Shown here: piece by piece, positions 21,740 through 35,805 of the stretch
Numbering within the stretch: the stretch's first letter is position 1
Layout: every line of letters begins with the position of its first letter
Assembly (NCBI GenBank): GCA_030522415.1
Contig: CM060112.1
Coordinates: forward strand, 2,725,001-2,789,000
Source: Channallabes apus
Taxonomy: Eukaryota; Chordata; Actinopteri; Siluriformes; Clariidae
DNA: 64,000 nucleotides
Direction of reading: 5' to 3'
Program-made: the position numbers and the translations under genes
The notes under the pieces: model-generated
Seen by the model: the letters and a program-made list of their open reading frames with translations, nothing else
Databases searched by the model: none
What the model was told of the DNA's origin: nothing

Positions 21740-23480
21740 GGCTGTTACTATTTACTGTGAATAGACTCTGGTTCCTCTAGGGTTCTATGAATCAGTATGG
21801 ATCCCCAATGTTTTCTCTAACAAAGGTTTCTACTTCCTACTTCCAAGGTGAAACATCAGGAGGCCATAAAGCTTCTACTGTATGTGCATCCCCGTTTAGG
21901 AAGCTATGTACTGTACTGTAGGAGCCTTTAATGACCTGAAGACCACTTAAGGAGGCATTCAAGAACCTTAAATAGTATACACTCAGGTTTCACATGGATC
22001 CTTCTACAAAAAACACAAATCAAAGATGTTTTATTTACAAGTATACATCCACTTTCTACTTAGCGCAAACTATTTTACATTCATACGTAGGTCCAAGATG
22101 AGCAATATTGAGACTATGTCCACATTTGGCCCTTAGAAATGCCTTAAATACTCCATGTAGAGCCCCCGAGATCAGAGCCCACAGTCACACACAGGAACCT
22201 TGGGGAACCAGGGACAGATCTAAGAATATTTGTTTGTCTAGGAAAACCTACATTTGAAAAGCCTTTAGAAATCTAAGAGCAAGTAATTATACAAAGAAAG
22301 CCACTGAAAAACATATACTGTAAGGCTGTATCCCTCGGTTCTACATGGAATCCTAAAGGCTCTCGTAGAAGGATAAACTTCTGCTTTAATAATTCTGCTT
22401 TCTTAAAGTGTTTGTAAGTTACAAAATTCCTGTGGAGCTAAATGATGAACCATCATGAGGCTATGTCCTCACTTGGCCCCTTATCTTAAGGTTTCATGTC
22501 AAACATCTTTAGCAAACAAAGAGCCCCGTAATCATCCAAAGGACCCATAAGATTGTACTGTTTGGTTTATGAACAGTGGTGTCAAAAGTATTCACATTCA
22601 TTACTTGAGTAGAAGTATAGATACTAGGGTTCAAAAATACTTCTTTAGAAGTTGAAGTATCAACCCAAGCTTTTTACTTAAGTAAAAGTTTAAAAGTACT
22701 GGTTTCAAAACTACTTAAAGTGTAAAAGTAAAACTACCGTGAGGGGCGACAAAAGCATTAAGGTCTCACTTTCTGATCATACGCCGGGGGGGGGGGGGGG
22801 GGGTACTTCGTTACTTGACACCTCTGTTTATGAAGTACATTACAAAATATGAAGGTTGAACTTATTTTTTCCTTCTGATTTCTGCTCATCACTAACTATT
22901 TAAAGTTATAAAAAATTATTAGAGAGAATAATAATGAGACATTAGGAGTGTCTTTACCTGGTCCTCAAGAGCACATTACACGTTCAATGTGTCAACCATT
23001 TAATAATTCAAAACCCTTAAGAAACCCTTCAAAGAACCCATAAGCGTATATACTGTACTTGGGTTCCACATGCACATTGCAGAGACATCAACTACATTTT
23101 TTTGTCTTTACTTGGCCCTCAAGAGTACCTTGTCAAAACACTTTAGGAAGCTAGAGTTTTTAACTTTACATGGTATTCTGAATGTTACTTTGGATCATAA
23201 GTGACCCTTATGTTCCTTAAAAGGAACTCCTGGAGAAAGACCTTTGAAACAAGTCAAAGGTTACATGTACAGTAGAACCCCATTTTGAGCATATGCTCAT
23301 GTTCCACATTGCATCTGCATCGTTTGTCTTAGAGGAACAAACCAAAGGACATTTTTTATATTGCGTCTCAGAACTAAAGTTCTTCAAATCCTCTGCAAGG
23401 TACGAGAACCCTCAGCCTTACTTGGTCCCAAGGAGCACTTCCTTCCCTTTCTATCATCCATTTTTCTGCTCCTCCTAACC
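21740..23480. repeat. Degenerate GGTTCTACATGGAACCC-type repeat domain
   Basis: Words such as ggttccacatggatcc, ggttctacatggaatcc and tggccctcaagagtacc recur irregularly across 1.7 kb, a pattern seen in many fish genomes. The domain includes the hAT MITE at 22574. Confidence 0.5.
22574..22826. mobile_element. Non-autonomous hAT transposon (MITE), 253 bp, with 8-bp target duplication
   Basis: The ends are CAGTGGTGTCAAAAGTA and, inverted, CAGAGGTGTCAAGTAACG. They are flanked by the perfect 8-bp direct repeat TTTATGAA (22566-22573 and 22827-22834), the hallmark of hAT transposition. The body carries the ACTTGAGTAGAAGTATAGAT sequence common in fish. A run of ~18 G near the right end (22786-22803) is unusual. 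No transposase is encoded. Confidence 0.88.
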
Positions 23481-23755
23481 TGAAGGAAAAAGCTTACAAG
23501 GCTTTAATGCTGCTAAATGCTGGTTTAAACCCTCTTTACAAAGTCAAGAATAGATCGACCAATGACAGGCAGCGGTGAAAATGTCAACCTTCCATCACTT
23601 GTGTATGAAGACGTGGTGATAAATTGTCAGCTTTTACTTGATATTCCATAAACCAATTTGCACATTTTCTAAATAAATACAGTGGAAAAAAAATCTTTGC
23701 TCATCTTGCGGAACACTCGCAAACCGCGTTACTCACAATCCGAGGTTTCACTGTA
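23269..23755. mobile_element. Possible Tc1-type MITE
   Basis: TACAGTAGAACCCCATTTTG at the left and, inverted, TACAGTGAAACCTCGGATTG at the right look like terminal repeats of a fish Tc1-like MITE. The right arm continues with GTGAGTAACGCGGTTTGCGA (inverted). The left arm is much more decayed. Confidence 0.45.
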
Positions 23756-24099
23756 AAATGGAAGTAGGAAGGAAAGAAGAAAAAAACCTTAAAACCGCAG
23801 TCACTCACCAGGTGACCAACATGGCAGCGTTGTTCTCCGTGATGAAAGGAAGTTCACCATGAACACTCCAGAAGCTGAGCAGGAAGATCCACCACTGTGG
23901 CATGTTTGCCTCCTTTCAGAAAGGTTCCACCTGATCGAGAACATCCAGGAAGGCTGCCCTGAATCCCAGAACGTGTCTTCTCCAGCTTATACGAGCATGG
24001 AGTAGGTCTTGAGGGGGACAATCTGGATGTGATGAGCCACTGTGATGGAGGATAATATCAGTCCTGGGTACATGTTGAGTCTTTGTGAGATCCTTGATA

Positions 24100-25350
24100 T
24101 CTGTTTATTTTAATAGCAGTAATTATTTGTTCTTATTTATTTGCTTTGGTAGCTTAGGTCTCATTGTGCCGTATGAGGTTGACCCAGTGTGAGCGATGAA
24201 GCGAGTGAGTCGGAGAGCTGCAGGATGCAGATTATGACAAGGGATTAGTGCCACGCAAAAATCCGATTTTGCCAGGAGACAGCAGCAGTCGTCAGTGGAG
24301 TTCCTGTCCGCTTATCAGTCGCGGCTTGAAGGGATTTTTAAAAATATATATAAATAAATGCCTTCAAATGAATTTTTGTCCTGTTTAACAGGAAATACAT
24401 AACTATTATTATTGTTAATATTGTTTTTGTTAATATCAACCTCCTGAAGAACAAGGATTGACGTGTCTCCATAACGAAATCATTTGTCTACAGTCATTAC
24501 GGGTTCATCGGATTTGTTTTGTCGAGTATTAAAAGGAATTGTCAGATGTTTTATCCTAATCTCCACCTTACTTCGTGCGTCGCATTTCTACACACTAGAA
24601 AAAAACACACACTGCCTAAACTATTTTATTATTGTCATTATCGTTTCTATAGCAACAGCTTATTCACAGGAAAGGGTTTTATTAATGAAAGCAGTATTTC
24701 TGTCAGCTGACTTCTTCTTATAACTCAATCATGAACACTTATGACAATGTCATGTCATTTATGCCCTGCTTTTATAAGAGTTTTACGAATACCTACTGTA
24801 TGATATGTCATGAATCTCTAATGTCATACTGTATATCTTTAAATGTACAGTGCTTCTTACAGTAAGTCTGCTCATAAGTTTGTTATGAACATTTATAGCA
24901 ATATGTTCTACTAAAGCTTTAATAAAGTGAGAAATTATGACTGCTTATAAGATTTTCATGACTAACTACAGCATCATAATGTCATTGTTATGGGTATTTT
25001 CTCAAGTTTCTAAGCTTCTTCATTCTTCATTCTTCATATTTCTGTTCATAAGGTTTGCTTTGGATGTTTTGAGTCATATCAATACTTATGTAACTCTGGT
25101 GCAAAGTTTTAATATCAGTTATCTTGATGTCTTAGTAGAAGTGTCATAACACAAATATTTTATTTATACCCATTTATTGATCTAATAATATAATAATGCT
25201 TGTCAGATGACAGTATAAGACCTATATTTTGCCCTATACAGTATAACAACTGATACAATCTGACAAATGCTGTCTTTATGTCAGCGACTGTTGGAATAAA
25301 CCTTTATAATGATTTAATGTATATAATTGTTGATATATGTTGTAAAACAC
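24100..25350. other. AT-rich intron
   Basis: No exon is seen. Words like cttatgacaatgtcatg and tatgaacatttatagcaa recur loosely, perhaps an old relative of the element at 25357. Confidence 0.3.
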
Positions 25351-25356
25351 AGTGCT

Positions 25357-25645
25357 TTAGCATTCATAGGGCTACATAACTTATACTTATAACTTGCATA
25401 CTGTAATGTTTACATGGGATTATTACAACAGCATGTGTCAGTTGTTGTAAAAGGCTTTTGTAGAAGTCACGTAGCCTGCGTGTTCATAGGGCTATATACT
25501 GTAACAGCGACATAATCCATTTATGACAACTGACATCAAAATGAATAAATCTGTCAGCAGACATCTGTTGGAGTTATGCTTTATATGCTTTTATAAAGAG
25601 CTTATGTATGTGTTACTGTATGTAGCCTTATGAACACTATTCCTA
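25357..25645. mobile_element. Candidate MITE with ends TAGTGTTCATAAGGCTACATA
   Basis: The left end TAGCATTCATAGGGCTACAT and the right end (inverted TAGTGTTCATAAGGCTACAT) form an imperfect inverted repeat of about 21 bp. A third copy of the motif lies inside at about 25477. Related copies are at 20431 and 20578. The superfamily is unknown. Confidence 0.5.
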
Positions 25646-25714
25646 CCACATTTTCTTACACAGTTTAACAAAAATTCCTGGAAATCTCTCTCTCTCTCTC
25701 TCTGCAGAATTTAA

Positions 25715-27546
<1,832 letters not shown>

Positions 27547-28017
27547 AATAATGTCAATATAAGAGCAAACAAAATCAGCCATAGGAACATTTCATTAAGT
27601 AAATATATTTGATAAACCATTCTGTCCAATGCTACAGGTGTCAGATTTCACTTAAAGGACACTTATTTTGCAAAATTCACTTTTTAGTCACGTGGAGACA
27701 CCCAGATAGGACTCTAGTGGGCGTGTACACACAAATCACCATTTTCATTTTGAACAGAGTTTAAATAAGCTGATTAGATTTCCTTCCTATTGTGAGGTCA
27801 TATAAGAAGAAGAGCCCCCAATCCCCCCCTCCCCCCTGGAGCATGAACACACACACACACTTTGGGGAGCCCTGAGACCTGTGTTACATGTAACTTGTTA
27901 AAGAAATAGTAACATATGGGACCTTTAATGTGTCCTTTTCGGACACTACTTGAGAAAGAAAAAGCGTCAACAAGTTTGTAAATCCAGACCGTCACAACTG
28001 AACTGAGGAGAAACTAG

Positions 28018-28208
28018 GAGAAACTAGCTCAGTGGTTAAGGCATTGGACTACGGTTAGGAAGATCCCAGGTTCAAACCCCACAACCACCAAGTTGCCACT
28101 GTTGGGCCCTTGAGCAAGGCCCTTAACCCTCAACTGCTCAGATATATAATGAGATAAAAATGTAAGTCGCTCTGGATAAGAGCGTCTGCCAAATGCCTAA
28201 ATGTAAAT
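28018..28208 (+). repeat. Full-length tRNA-derived SINE (family A), second copy
   Basis: A box TAGCTCAGTGG at 28025-28035, B box GGTTCAAACCC at 28069-28079, and the same body and tail as the copy at 8285. The two copies differ at only a few bases, which indicates recent amplification. Confidence 0.85.
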
Positions 28209-28209
28209 G

Positions 28210-28800
28210 AGGAGTCAGACAATAGTTCTACAGTAGGTTGTTTCTGCTCTTGTTAGTTTAGAAAGTTGTGTATTATCATGATTGTGTCAAACTAGAAAAG
28301 CACCTGGACACCTGAGGCTATTATATATAAACTATTGTTGTAAAATGCAGGAGATGGCACGTGACCCGTTAAGATACTCATACAGTATACCTCGCTAGTG
28401 ACCAGTATATACCGTCCCTAACCCAAGCTTAGCATCTACGACATTCCAGTCCCCCAGCCTGGACATCCTCTGTGAATTCTGCCAGCGCTGTCCTGCCCTG
28501 TTAATTCATTGATACGTCGATATTGCTCATCAGAATGGAAATCGGAATTGACTGGCACAGACGGATGAAATGAAGAGCTAATCAGCTCAAGATGAAACGT
28601 TTTTAAATTAGCTCTACTGCTCCTGGGTAGCGCTTTAACAAGTGCAAGTTATTTCAATTTTCAGTTAAATTCACTTTTCACTATTCCAGTTAAATATGGG
28701 AGGGGCTTAAATCTACAGTAATTTTGATCAACCAATCAGAAACTAAATCATATCCTCACTGCTAGCATTTTCTTTCACTTCTTTGGCTTGATGTAGTAAA
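28210..28800. other. Repeat-poor intron, possible conserved non-coding element
   Basis: No exon is seen. At about 28440-28640 the sequence is repeat-free with homeodomain-like words (TTAATTCATTGAT and the palindromic GAGCTAATCAGCTC). Confidence 0.35.
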
Positions 28801-28805
28801 GATTA

Positions 28806-29770
28806 GCAAAAATATTCAATTCAATTAAATTTTATTTATATAGCGCTTTTAACAATGGTCATTGTCTCAAAGCAGCTTCACAAAAATGAAAGAAAATTTA
28901 CAAAAAAAATAAAATAATAATAACAATAATAACTTTAGAAAAGAAAATAATTGGAAGTGTGTATGTGTGAGAAAAATGTGCAGCTAATAATAATGAGACG
29001 AATGAATGAAATGTCTCTGGTGAGCAAGCCAAGGGTGACGGCGACGGTGGCAAGGAAAATGACCAGGACGTCGTGTGCCGTCTCGCGGAGAGGAGCGAAG
29101 CGGTTTCGGGTCGAGATGTCGAAGACGGGTGGTGGCGGAGGGGGAGAGGTCCTCGCCCGGGGCTTGGCGTGCTTCTTCCGCTGCTGCTGTATCCAGGGTC
29201 CGTGGTATCCCGGCGCCGGGGTGAAGGAAACCTGGGCGGGCTGCGTCCTTGGTGTGTTGGACCTGGGCAGAGAAAGGTTGAGGTTGTAGGAGAATTTACC
29301 TGGGACAGGTGAGCGTCGGTCCGCGACGATTCCAGCGTGGCTTTCCGCTGCTGTAGCCGGGCCAGCTGCACCTGTAGCTCACGGATCAGCTTCTCCACGG
29401 CCTCCAGCTCCAAATCCACCGAGTGCAGCTCCAATGTCTCCTCACCTGCACTCAGAGGCAGAATCACAACCGACATGGTGTCTAAACATGGAAAATAATC
29501 GGTGAGAAGAAGCGTAAACAAACGTGATAGCCGGGCTAACGGGCTAGCGATGCTAATGCCGGCTAAAAGCGGTGTGCTGCAAGACAATTAAAACTTAACG
29601 ATATAACACGTGTTTCGAGTAAATATATTATAAGATAGTATAAAATACTTATCCGTTTTATGTACACTCTTCGTAAGGGGACGAAAAAGTTGAAAAATTG
29701 GTCAGTCTGGCGGAGCTCGGAAAAAAGCAGCGTCTCCGCGTCTCCGCTGGTTGTTTCATACACAAGTTTT
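28806..29770 (-). pseudogene. Internally deleted LINE-like element: ORF1 remnant plus 3' tail
   Basis: The minus ORF from 29587 includes an inner start MSVVILPLSAGEETLELHS followed by a heptad coiled coil (VDLELEAVEKLIRELQVQLA then RLQQRKATLESS). Further on, another frame reads FDISTRNRFAPLRETAHDV, the region that in related fish proteins leads into an SGNH-esterase domain; here the GDS catalytic block is absent. The minus-strand 3' end is the common fish tail TAAAAGCGCTATATAAATAA followed by AATTGAATTGAAT. The upstream part is CpG-rich, like a retroelement promoter. Assignment to the CR1/L2 group, whose ORF1 often carries an esterase, is inference. Confidence 0.5.
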
Positions 29771-30175
29771 CTACCTGAAGTCTTATAAGGAAAATGAGGC
29801 AGGACTGAGCAGCATTGCTTTGCATTGTTAGTTGGGACGGAGCTTGTTTACGGCTAAAATTTTAATTTATAAATAAACAAATAAATAAATAACCCACCTA
29901 AAAATAACCTAAAAACAAGGTTAGCTTCACTGCATGGCATGTATAGAAATATATTGAAATACTGTATATAAAACTGTGTTTGAGTTATTGTGTATTTTTA
30001 TTAAAGGAAGTCTAAAGAAAGCACTTTCTTAAAATACCTAGCACAGCTTTAATATTTTTCAACTCAGGTGTTAAATTATATACAGTATGTGTAAATTCTT
30101 TGAGAAAAATGTCATTGAGAATTCTGTGTAAAAACTACGTCTATAGCGGATTTTAAAAATGACATGATGTACCTG

Positions 30176-30176
<1 letters not shown>

Positions 30177-30223
<47 letters not shown>

Positions 30224-30232
30224 TATATTATT
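30177..30232. repeat. TTA microsatellite
   Basis: (TTA)n tract about 210 bp before the TM2 exon of gabra5. Confidence 0.95.
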
Positions 30233-30440
30233 CCCTACTTAGGTGATTATTTTAGATTATTTATAATTTAATCTCAGATATTATTATCTTCCCCACTCAG
30301 GTGTGATTAGTCTCTATGTAAAATATCTAATGGTTTAAAACTTCACTTTATTATATTATAAAGTGTAGATATATGATGATTCCAGGTGCAGTTTTACATT
30401 ACGTACCGCACCTTTAATGCTCTCTCATTCATCCCATCAG

Positions 30441-30652
30441 GCGTGACCACAGTGCTAACCATGACCACACTGAGCATCAGTGCCCGAAACTCTCTGCCCA
30501 AAGTGGCCTACGCTACAGCCATGGACTGGTTCATCGCCGTGTGCTACGCCTTCGTCTTCTCCGCCCTCATCGAGTTCGCTACCGTCAACTACTTCACCAA
30601 ACGCAGCTGGGCCTGGGACGGCAAGAAGGCCATGGAGGCTCAACAGCCCAAA
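30441..30652 (+). CDS. gabra5: gabra5 exon (212 bp): TM2 pore helix and TM3
   Basis: The exon has acceptor ttcatcccatcag and donor gtgagt. It reads [40 protein letters not shown] and [20 protein letters not shown], then [11 protein letters not shown]. The TM2 segment [15 protein letters not shown] lines the chloride pore and is unchanged from the family. TM3 ([20 protein letters not shown]) is also unchanged. [12 protein letters not shown] begins the cytoplasmic loop and lies between the alpha3 and alpha5 forms. The exon ends in phase 0. Confidence 0.96.
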
Positions 30653-30779
30653 GTGAGTGCCGTTATACTGAGACCAACATCGACCAGGTCAGACCTTATG
30701 ACATGAGGGCAGGACTGAAGAATCACACATGGTTACACATACAGTATTACCTCATGAGTTATACCTCAATATCAAATAT

Positions 30780-30950
30780 TTTATAAAAAAAAAAAATATA
30801 TAATAATTATAATATCCACATTTATGACATTTACTTTTCATGTGTATATTAAAAGAGCTACGAATCATATAATGAATAATATTACTACTATTGCTGCTAT
30901 ATAATAATAATAATAATAATAATAATAGTAATAATAATAATAATGATGTA
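30780..30950. repeat. AT-rich block with AAT microsatellite
   Basis: (AAT)n at 30901-30945 in the last gabra5 intron. Confidence 0.9.
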
Positions 30951-31760
30951 AACAAATAAACAAAAGCCATTTCCCTCCTTATTAAAGTAAATGGAGCACA
31001 TCATCACCACCTAGTGGACAATTAATGCATGAAATGCCTGTCTATTTATTTATTTCATTTATTAATTTCTTTATTTGAAATCCCTTTGTTCTTCAAGCTG
31101 AATGTAGTAGATTAAGTTCTGGATGAATCAGGACTGCGTGAACACTGATTGGAGACGGCCACCTGAGCGGGTCACAAAAATAAATATTTTCCACCTCACT
31201 AAAGGAAATAAAAAGCAGGATGTCAATTTTAAAGAAGCATGTTTCTTTATGTCAGGATGGACGACGCTCCCGAGTCGTTGCTCGTACCTTTTAAGCTGCT
31301 TAATAAGCGAGCGTCACGCACTCTTGACCTCCTGTTCCTGTGAAACCGGGCAGGACGATTGGGCCGTGCTCTCCCTGAAATAGGTTCTGTTTCCCGATCA
31401 GGAGGCTGAGGATGAATAGAAGCGGTGAAAACGTCTTCAGGCGACTAATTTCATCTCGCAGCAGCGGGTCTCCTGAGAAATCTCACGTTTAAATCATACG
31501 ACTGGTTTACACTCATCACTCCTGTCTGTGTTCATGTCCTGTAGCAGCGGGGTATTGATCGCAGCAGATCAGGAGTCAGATCATTTCAGTGCAGCGTAGA
31601 GCAGCGTGTCTTCTCTAAAGCAATCCGTCTTTCACTGAGTCAATAAACAAAATAATAACAGCCGAGCGGTGACGCGTTCACACACTGCAGGTGCGGCTGT
31701 ACTGCCTTACTGTATACCTTCATCTACAGCGCTTCATCCAACAGCAACATCAGACCACTA

Positions 31761-31972
31761 TACTGTCTGTCTGTCTGTCTGTCTGTCTGTCTGGCTGTCT
31801 GTCTGTCTATCTGTCTGTCTGGCTGTCTGTCTGTCTATCTGTCTGTCTGTCTGGCTGTCTATCTGTCTGTCTGTCTGTCTATCTGTCTGTCTGTCTGTCT
31901 GTCTGGCTGTCTGTCTGTCTGTCTATCTGTCTGTCTGTCTGGCTGTCTGTCTGTCTATCTGTCTGTCTGTCT
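31761..31972. repeat. CTGT/CTAT tetranucleotide array
   Basis: A 210-bp (CTGT)n tract with CTAT and GGCT interruptions. All open frames across it are artefacts. Confidence 0.95.
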
Positions 31973-32583
31973 GAGATGTTAAAACAGGAGGAAAATCGGT
32001 TCCGTCTCAGGATCCACTCACCTCCCTCAACACCCTGACCCCTGACCTCCGACCTCTGACAGCACTGGCCACTTATGATCTACAGTGAATGTTATACAGT
32101 ATATACAAGATTTAAAAGTGTGTGTGTTTGTGTGTGTGATCATGGATCTAACGATGTTTTATGGAAGGAGTGGTACAGTATGTTTAGCATTTTACTGGAA
32201 GGAGTCTCCAGTGTCAGTGCTTTGTTTTCTCGACATCTGCAGAACAGACGAGTTTACAATTTGCATGACGAGCCGTCTGGAACTTGACTTTTATTCCTCC
32301 TAGCGAGGGCACGATGGTTGTGTCTCCCAGAAGAAGACAGGTTCCTTTTCAAGTTCCTCTCCTGGGTTCTTCTGGGGGAGTTTTAACAAGGCCGTCATCT
32401 CTGCGTTGCTCATTAAAGAGAAAAAATCTGCATTCGGATTTGTGTGAAGCTGCTTCCTGACACTGTGTGTTGTTAAAAATGTTGGAGAGATAAAGCAGAG
32501 TCCCAGTCGAGCTTTCAACTGGAATGTTCTCTGTGGAAAATTCCCAAATTAGCACAATATGCAAAGCTTGGTTGCAAGCATAA

Positions 32584-32584
32584 T

Positions 32585-32620
<36 letters not shown>
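32584..32620. repeat. TG microsatellite
   Basis: Pure (TG)n tract. Confidence 0.95.
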
Positions 32621-32622
<2 letters not shown>

Positions 32623-32699
32623 CAAACAAGACTGACAGAAGAAATATATTAAAATACATACCTAGCAGTTGTGTGCAGATGTTAAACTGTCGATTAATC

Positions 32700-33135
32700 C
32701 ATTCAATTCATTTATCTATTTATTCATGCATCCCATCCATCCGTTCCATCTGTCATTCTACCTACCTACCCATCTTATTCATTCTCTCTTTATAAACTAC
32801 CCTCCATCTGTACATCCATCCATCCATCCATCCATCCATCCATCCATCCATCCATCCATCCATCCATCAATCCATCCCAACTGTCTATACAGCTGTACAT
32901 CCATCCATCCCATTGGGTTCTATCCATTCATACATTACATTTGTTGTCTTATCCATCCATCTACCATCCACCTATACAGTCATGCATCCATCCCATCTGT
33001 TCATCTACCTGTGTATCTGTTCATCTATCTGTGCACCCTCTACACCCATCCATTCCATCCTATCATCTATCCATCCAGCCATGCACCCCACCCATCCCAT
33101 CATCTGTACATCCATCCATTATTCATTCATTTTTG
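32700..33135. repeat. CATC/ATCC-rich domain
   Basis: A pure (ATCC)n core at 32815-32870 within 400 bp of degenerate ATCC words. The Pro/Ser/His/Ile ORFs are artefacts. Confidence 0.9.
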
Positions 33136-33574
33136 AAAGTTACTGTCACTGTTCACACAAAGACGTGTAAACCCCTTCTGTCCTGAAGATGTCAGAAAAC
33201 ACAAACATACAAGTTTACCTCTGACGCTGGAGACTCCTTCCACATGTTACATAAAAATCTCCTTACAGAAAATTTCACCATATCTGCCATTTTACATGCT
33301 TTTTTTTTTTTTTAAACTGTTTATCTGTTTTTTATCTAAACTCCTGTATTCGTAAAACAAGTCCATAAAATTATAAGGTATCAGGGTGAGAGTATTAATA
33401 GAAACCTTCCACTAGTGTCACAGCTGCTGTTGTGGACCATCAGAATGCAAATTTCTTCTTTCCTCATCATGGTGTCACACCTGTTGGGTTTCAGTTACAT
33501 CTGGATCTCTGTTACCAAGCAGGCCGCTACATAATCCCAGACCTAACAAACCAAAATGTCACTTTCTTTTGCAG

Positions 33575-33877
33575 AAAAAAGACCCGCTGGCGCTGTCCAA
33601 GAAACCCAACAACACATGCTCCACTGGCATGAACTTCACGGCCAACATCACCAAAGACTCTGCCATCGCCACCATCTCCAACAGCACCACCGTGCAGATG
33701 AAGAGCTCTGAGACCAAGGCCACACCAGACCCCAAGAAAACCTACAACAGCGTCAGCAAGATTGACAAGATGTCCCGGATAGTGTTCCCCGTCCTCTTTG
33801 GTACCTTCAACCTGGTCTACTGGGCCACGTACCTCAACAGGGAACCGGTGATTAAAGGAGCAGTTTCACCTACATAG
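33575..33877 (+). CDS. gabra5: gabra5 last exon (303 bp): cytoplasmic loop and TM4
   Basis: After acceptor ctttcttttgcag the exon reads [20 protein letters not shown] and on through a variable Ser/Thr/Lys-rich TM3-TM4 loop to [39 protein letters not shown] and IKGAVSPT, then TAG at 33875-33877. The C-terminal 45 residues match alpha5 nearly residue for residue (IKGAASPK in the human protein). TM4 is [20 protein letters not shown]. The variable loop, where subunit-specific anchoring sites lie, is the most divergent part, as expected. Confidence 0.97.
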   Translation, partial: KKDPLALSKKPNNTCSTGMNFTANITKDSAIATISNSTTVQMKSSETKATPDPKKTYNSVSKIDKMSRIVFPVLFGTFNLVYWATYLNREPVIKGAVSPT

Positions 33878-33933
33878 AAAGTTCTTGCATCAGTCTCCTT
33901 TCTTCTTTTTTATCCCTTCTTCTTGCCATCCTT

Positions 33934-33939
33934 AATAAA
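33934..33939 (+). terminator. gabra5: Candidate polyadenylation signal of gabra5
   Basis: The first AATAAA after the gabra5 stop lies 57 bases downstream. The 3' UTR would be very short if it is used. GABRA genes often have longer 3' UTRs, so a distal site in the next kilobases is possible. Confidence 0.35.
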
Positions 33940-34254
33940 CTAGAACAAAAAAACCCAACGTCCACCATCATGTTATCATTACTGGATTATTGTCACATCT
34001 CTTCTGCACTCGTCCCCTGTAATTAGTTTTCATTTTGTTCTCAGAGATTGCATGATCAGTCCAAAGCTCTGCAGGAACACCATCATATTGCCATGTCTGC
34101 CTTGACTTTCTACTGTATATACTCTTCGATTAGGATTTCAGAGAAGCTTCTTCGAGCAAGGGTTTCAGTCATGACAGATCAGTGTACGACTTTTCAAAAT
34201 GATAAAACATGAAGAAATTATTTGCATTTGGCATCTACATCAGTTTATTGGTTT

Positions 34255-35805
34255 AGCACAGTGCCTTGCATAAGTATTCACCCCTCAAAAGTTTCTTTTG
34301 TGCAGTTTATAGTGGTATAAGATGGAACTGAAGTTTACTTAACCTGCCATTTAGGGGTACTAATTTGTGTTGAGTCAGAATATGGCAAATGGTAATTATG
34401 CTAATTATGGTTATGACCTTATACCAGGCAGGAAATGTGAACTCTGTCTTCAATAGACTACACTTATGGACAAAATTAAAAAAGGAAGGATTTTTTTTTC
34501 CCATCATATTTTGATACCTCCTGAAGAACCAAGTGAATGTCTGGAGAAAAAATATTTTTTGCATAATAGGTCCCGTTTAATTTAAAGCAATGGGTTTAAA
34601 ACAAGCATACATTTGTTGATTTTTCTTAGTTGTTCATAATCAGACACAGATTCTCATTCAGGCTTAGGTCTCAGCTCTGACCGCGATGATCTAACACACC
34701 CAGCTTCTTGGCTTTGTAACCACTCTTTTGGTGCAGCTTTTGAAGTTTACTCAGCATTGTTTTTCTGTTACAAGGTAAAGCTCCACCCCAAGTATCATGT
34801 CTCTTTTGAACTAGAACAGGTGATGTTCTAGGATCGCACTGTGTCCTGCTACAAACATCATGTCATCAGCTCTGACCAGTGTCCAAGTCCCTGATGATGA
34901 ACAGCCTACTGAGGACACAATGCGCTTCCACCACCATGTTTCACAAATGTGTCAAGATCAAACTCTTCAATTCTTACCATGACCAGATCACAGAGATGTG
35001 GGGATTTAATCCAAACAGGATTTCATGCTTAAGACCACTCTTCCATTATGTCCAGGTTGTGGTTGTCCTGTGAGCCGGTTCTCCTGTCCCAGCTGTGGAT
35101 CTCTGCAGCTTTTTGGCCTCTGGGTTGCTTCACTGAGAAATAAATATCACCACACAGGATGTTAAACAAATACGGTGTATATGGATTAATAATTTTCCAG
35201 AACTTCCAGAATTTTCTTGGTTTCAATGATTCTGATTATTTGGGTATGTTATTTATAAGACTTTGGGTTCTACAAGGAAGAGATGGATTTATACTGAGAA
35301 ACTTTAACTGTCAGCTCCATTCAAATAACTGGCACTTCTGGCTTTATGGGTTTTAGAGATACTGGGTTTTGGATTGAGACTTTGGGTTGTTGAGACTTTG
35401 GGTTGCTGATCAGATGGTCAGGGGTTAGAGCTCCGTCACTGTCAGGTCTCCAGTGTTGGGTCCTTGGGCAAGACTCTTCACCCTATGCTCCATTCCACCC
35501 ACGTACTGCAGGCAGTGCAGATCCCATGCCTGGTTAGAGAATGGTAGAGGATGGGAGGGCTGCAATGTTGCAATCTGGTGTAAAACCTCTGCCAGATGTT
35601 TCATGTCAATGGATCTGATGACGACCCCTGGGATAAAAGGGGGAAAAACAAAAGGGATTTGGGGATTGGGTACAATTTGCTGATTTCACTTCCGTTCCAG
35701 TATTACTGTGTATCGTCATGAATGTCAATTTATTTCCTGCCAGTTCCGTGTTTGAGTACTGCAACATGAAAGGGGAGGTGAATACTTATGCCATCACTGT
35801 CTATG
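34255..35805. mobile_element. Decayed Tc1-like transposon
   Basis: The left end CAGTGCCTTGCATAAGTATT and the right end (inverted ACAGTGATGGCATAAGTATT) are typical of Tc1-like fish elements. The interior has scattered remnants (ACACAATGCGCTTCCACCAC at 34917, caccaccatgtttcac) but no open transposase. A fragment of the family A SINE body (about 35445-35480) lies inside it. It sits just downstream of gabra5. Confidence 0.6.

Noticed and set aside
31669..32038. Cys/Leu/Ser-rich ORFs of 101 and 115 codons
   Set aside because: Translations of the CTGT/CTAT tetranucleotide array.
32669..33186. 155-codon His/Pro/Ser/Ile ORF
   Set aside because: Translation of the ATCC-rich repeat domain.
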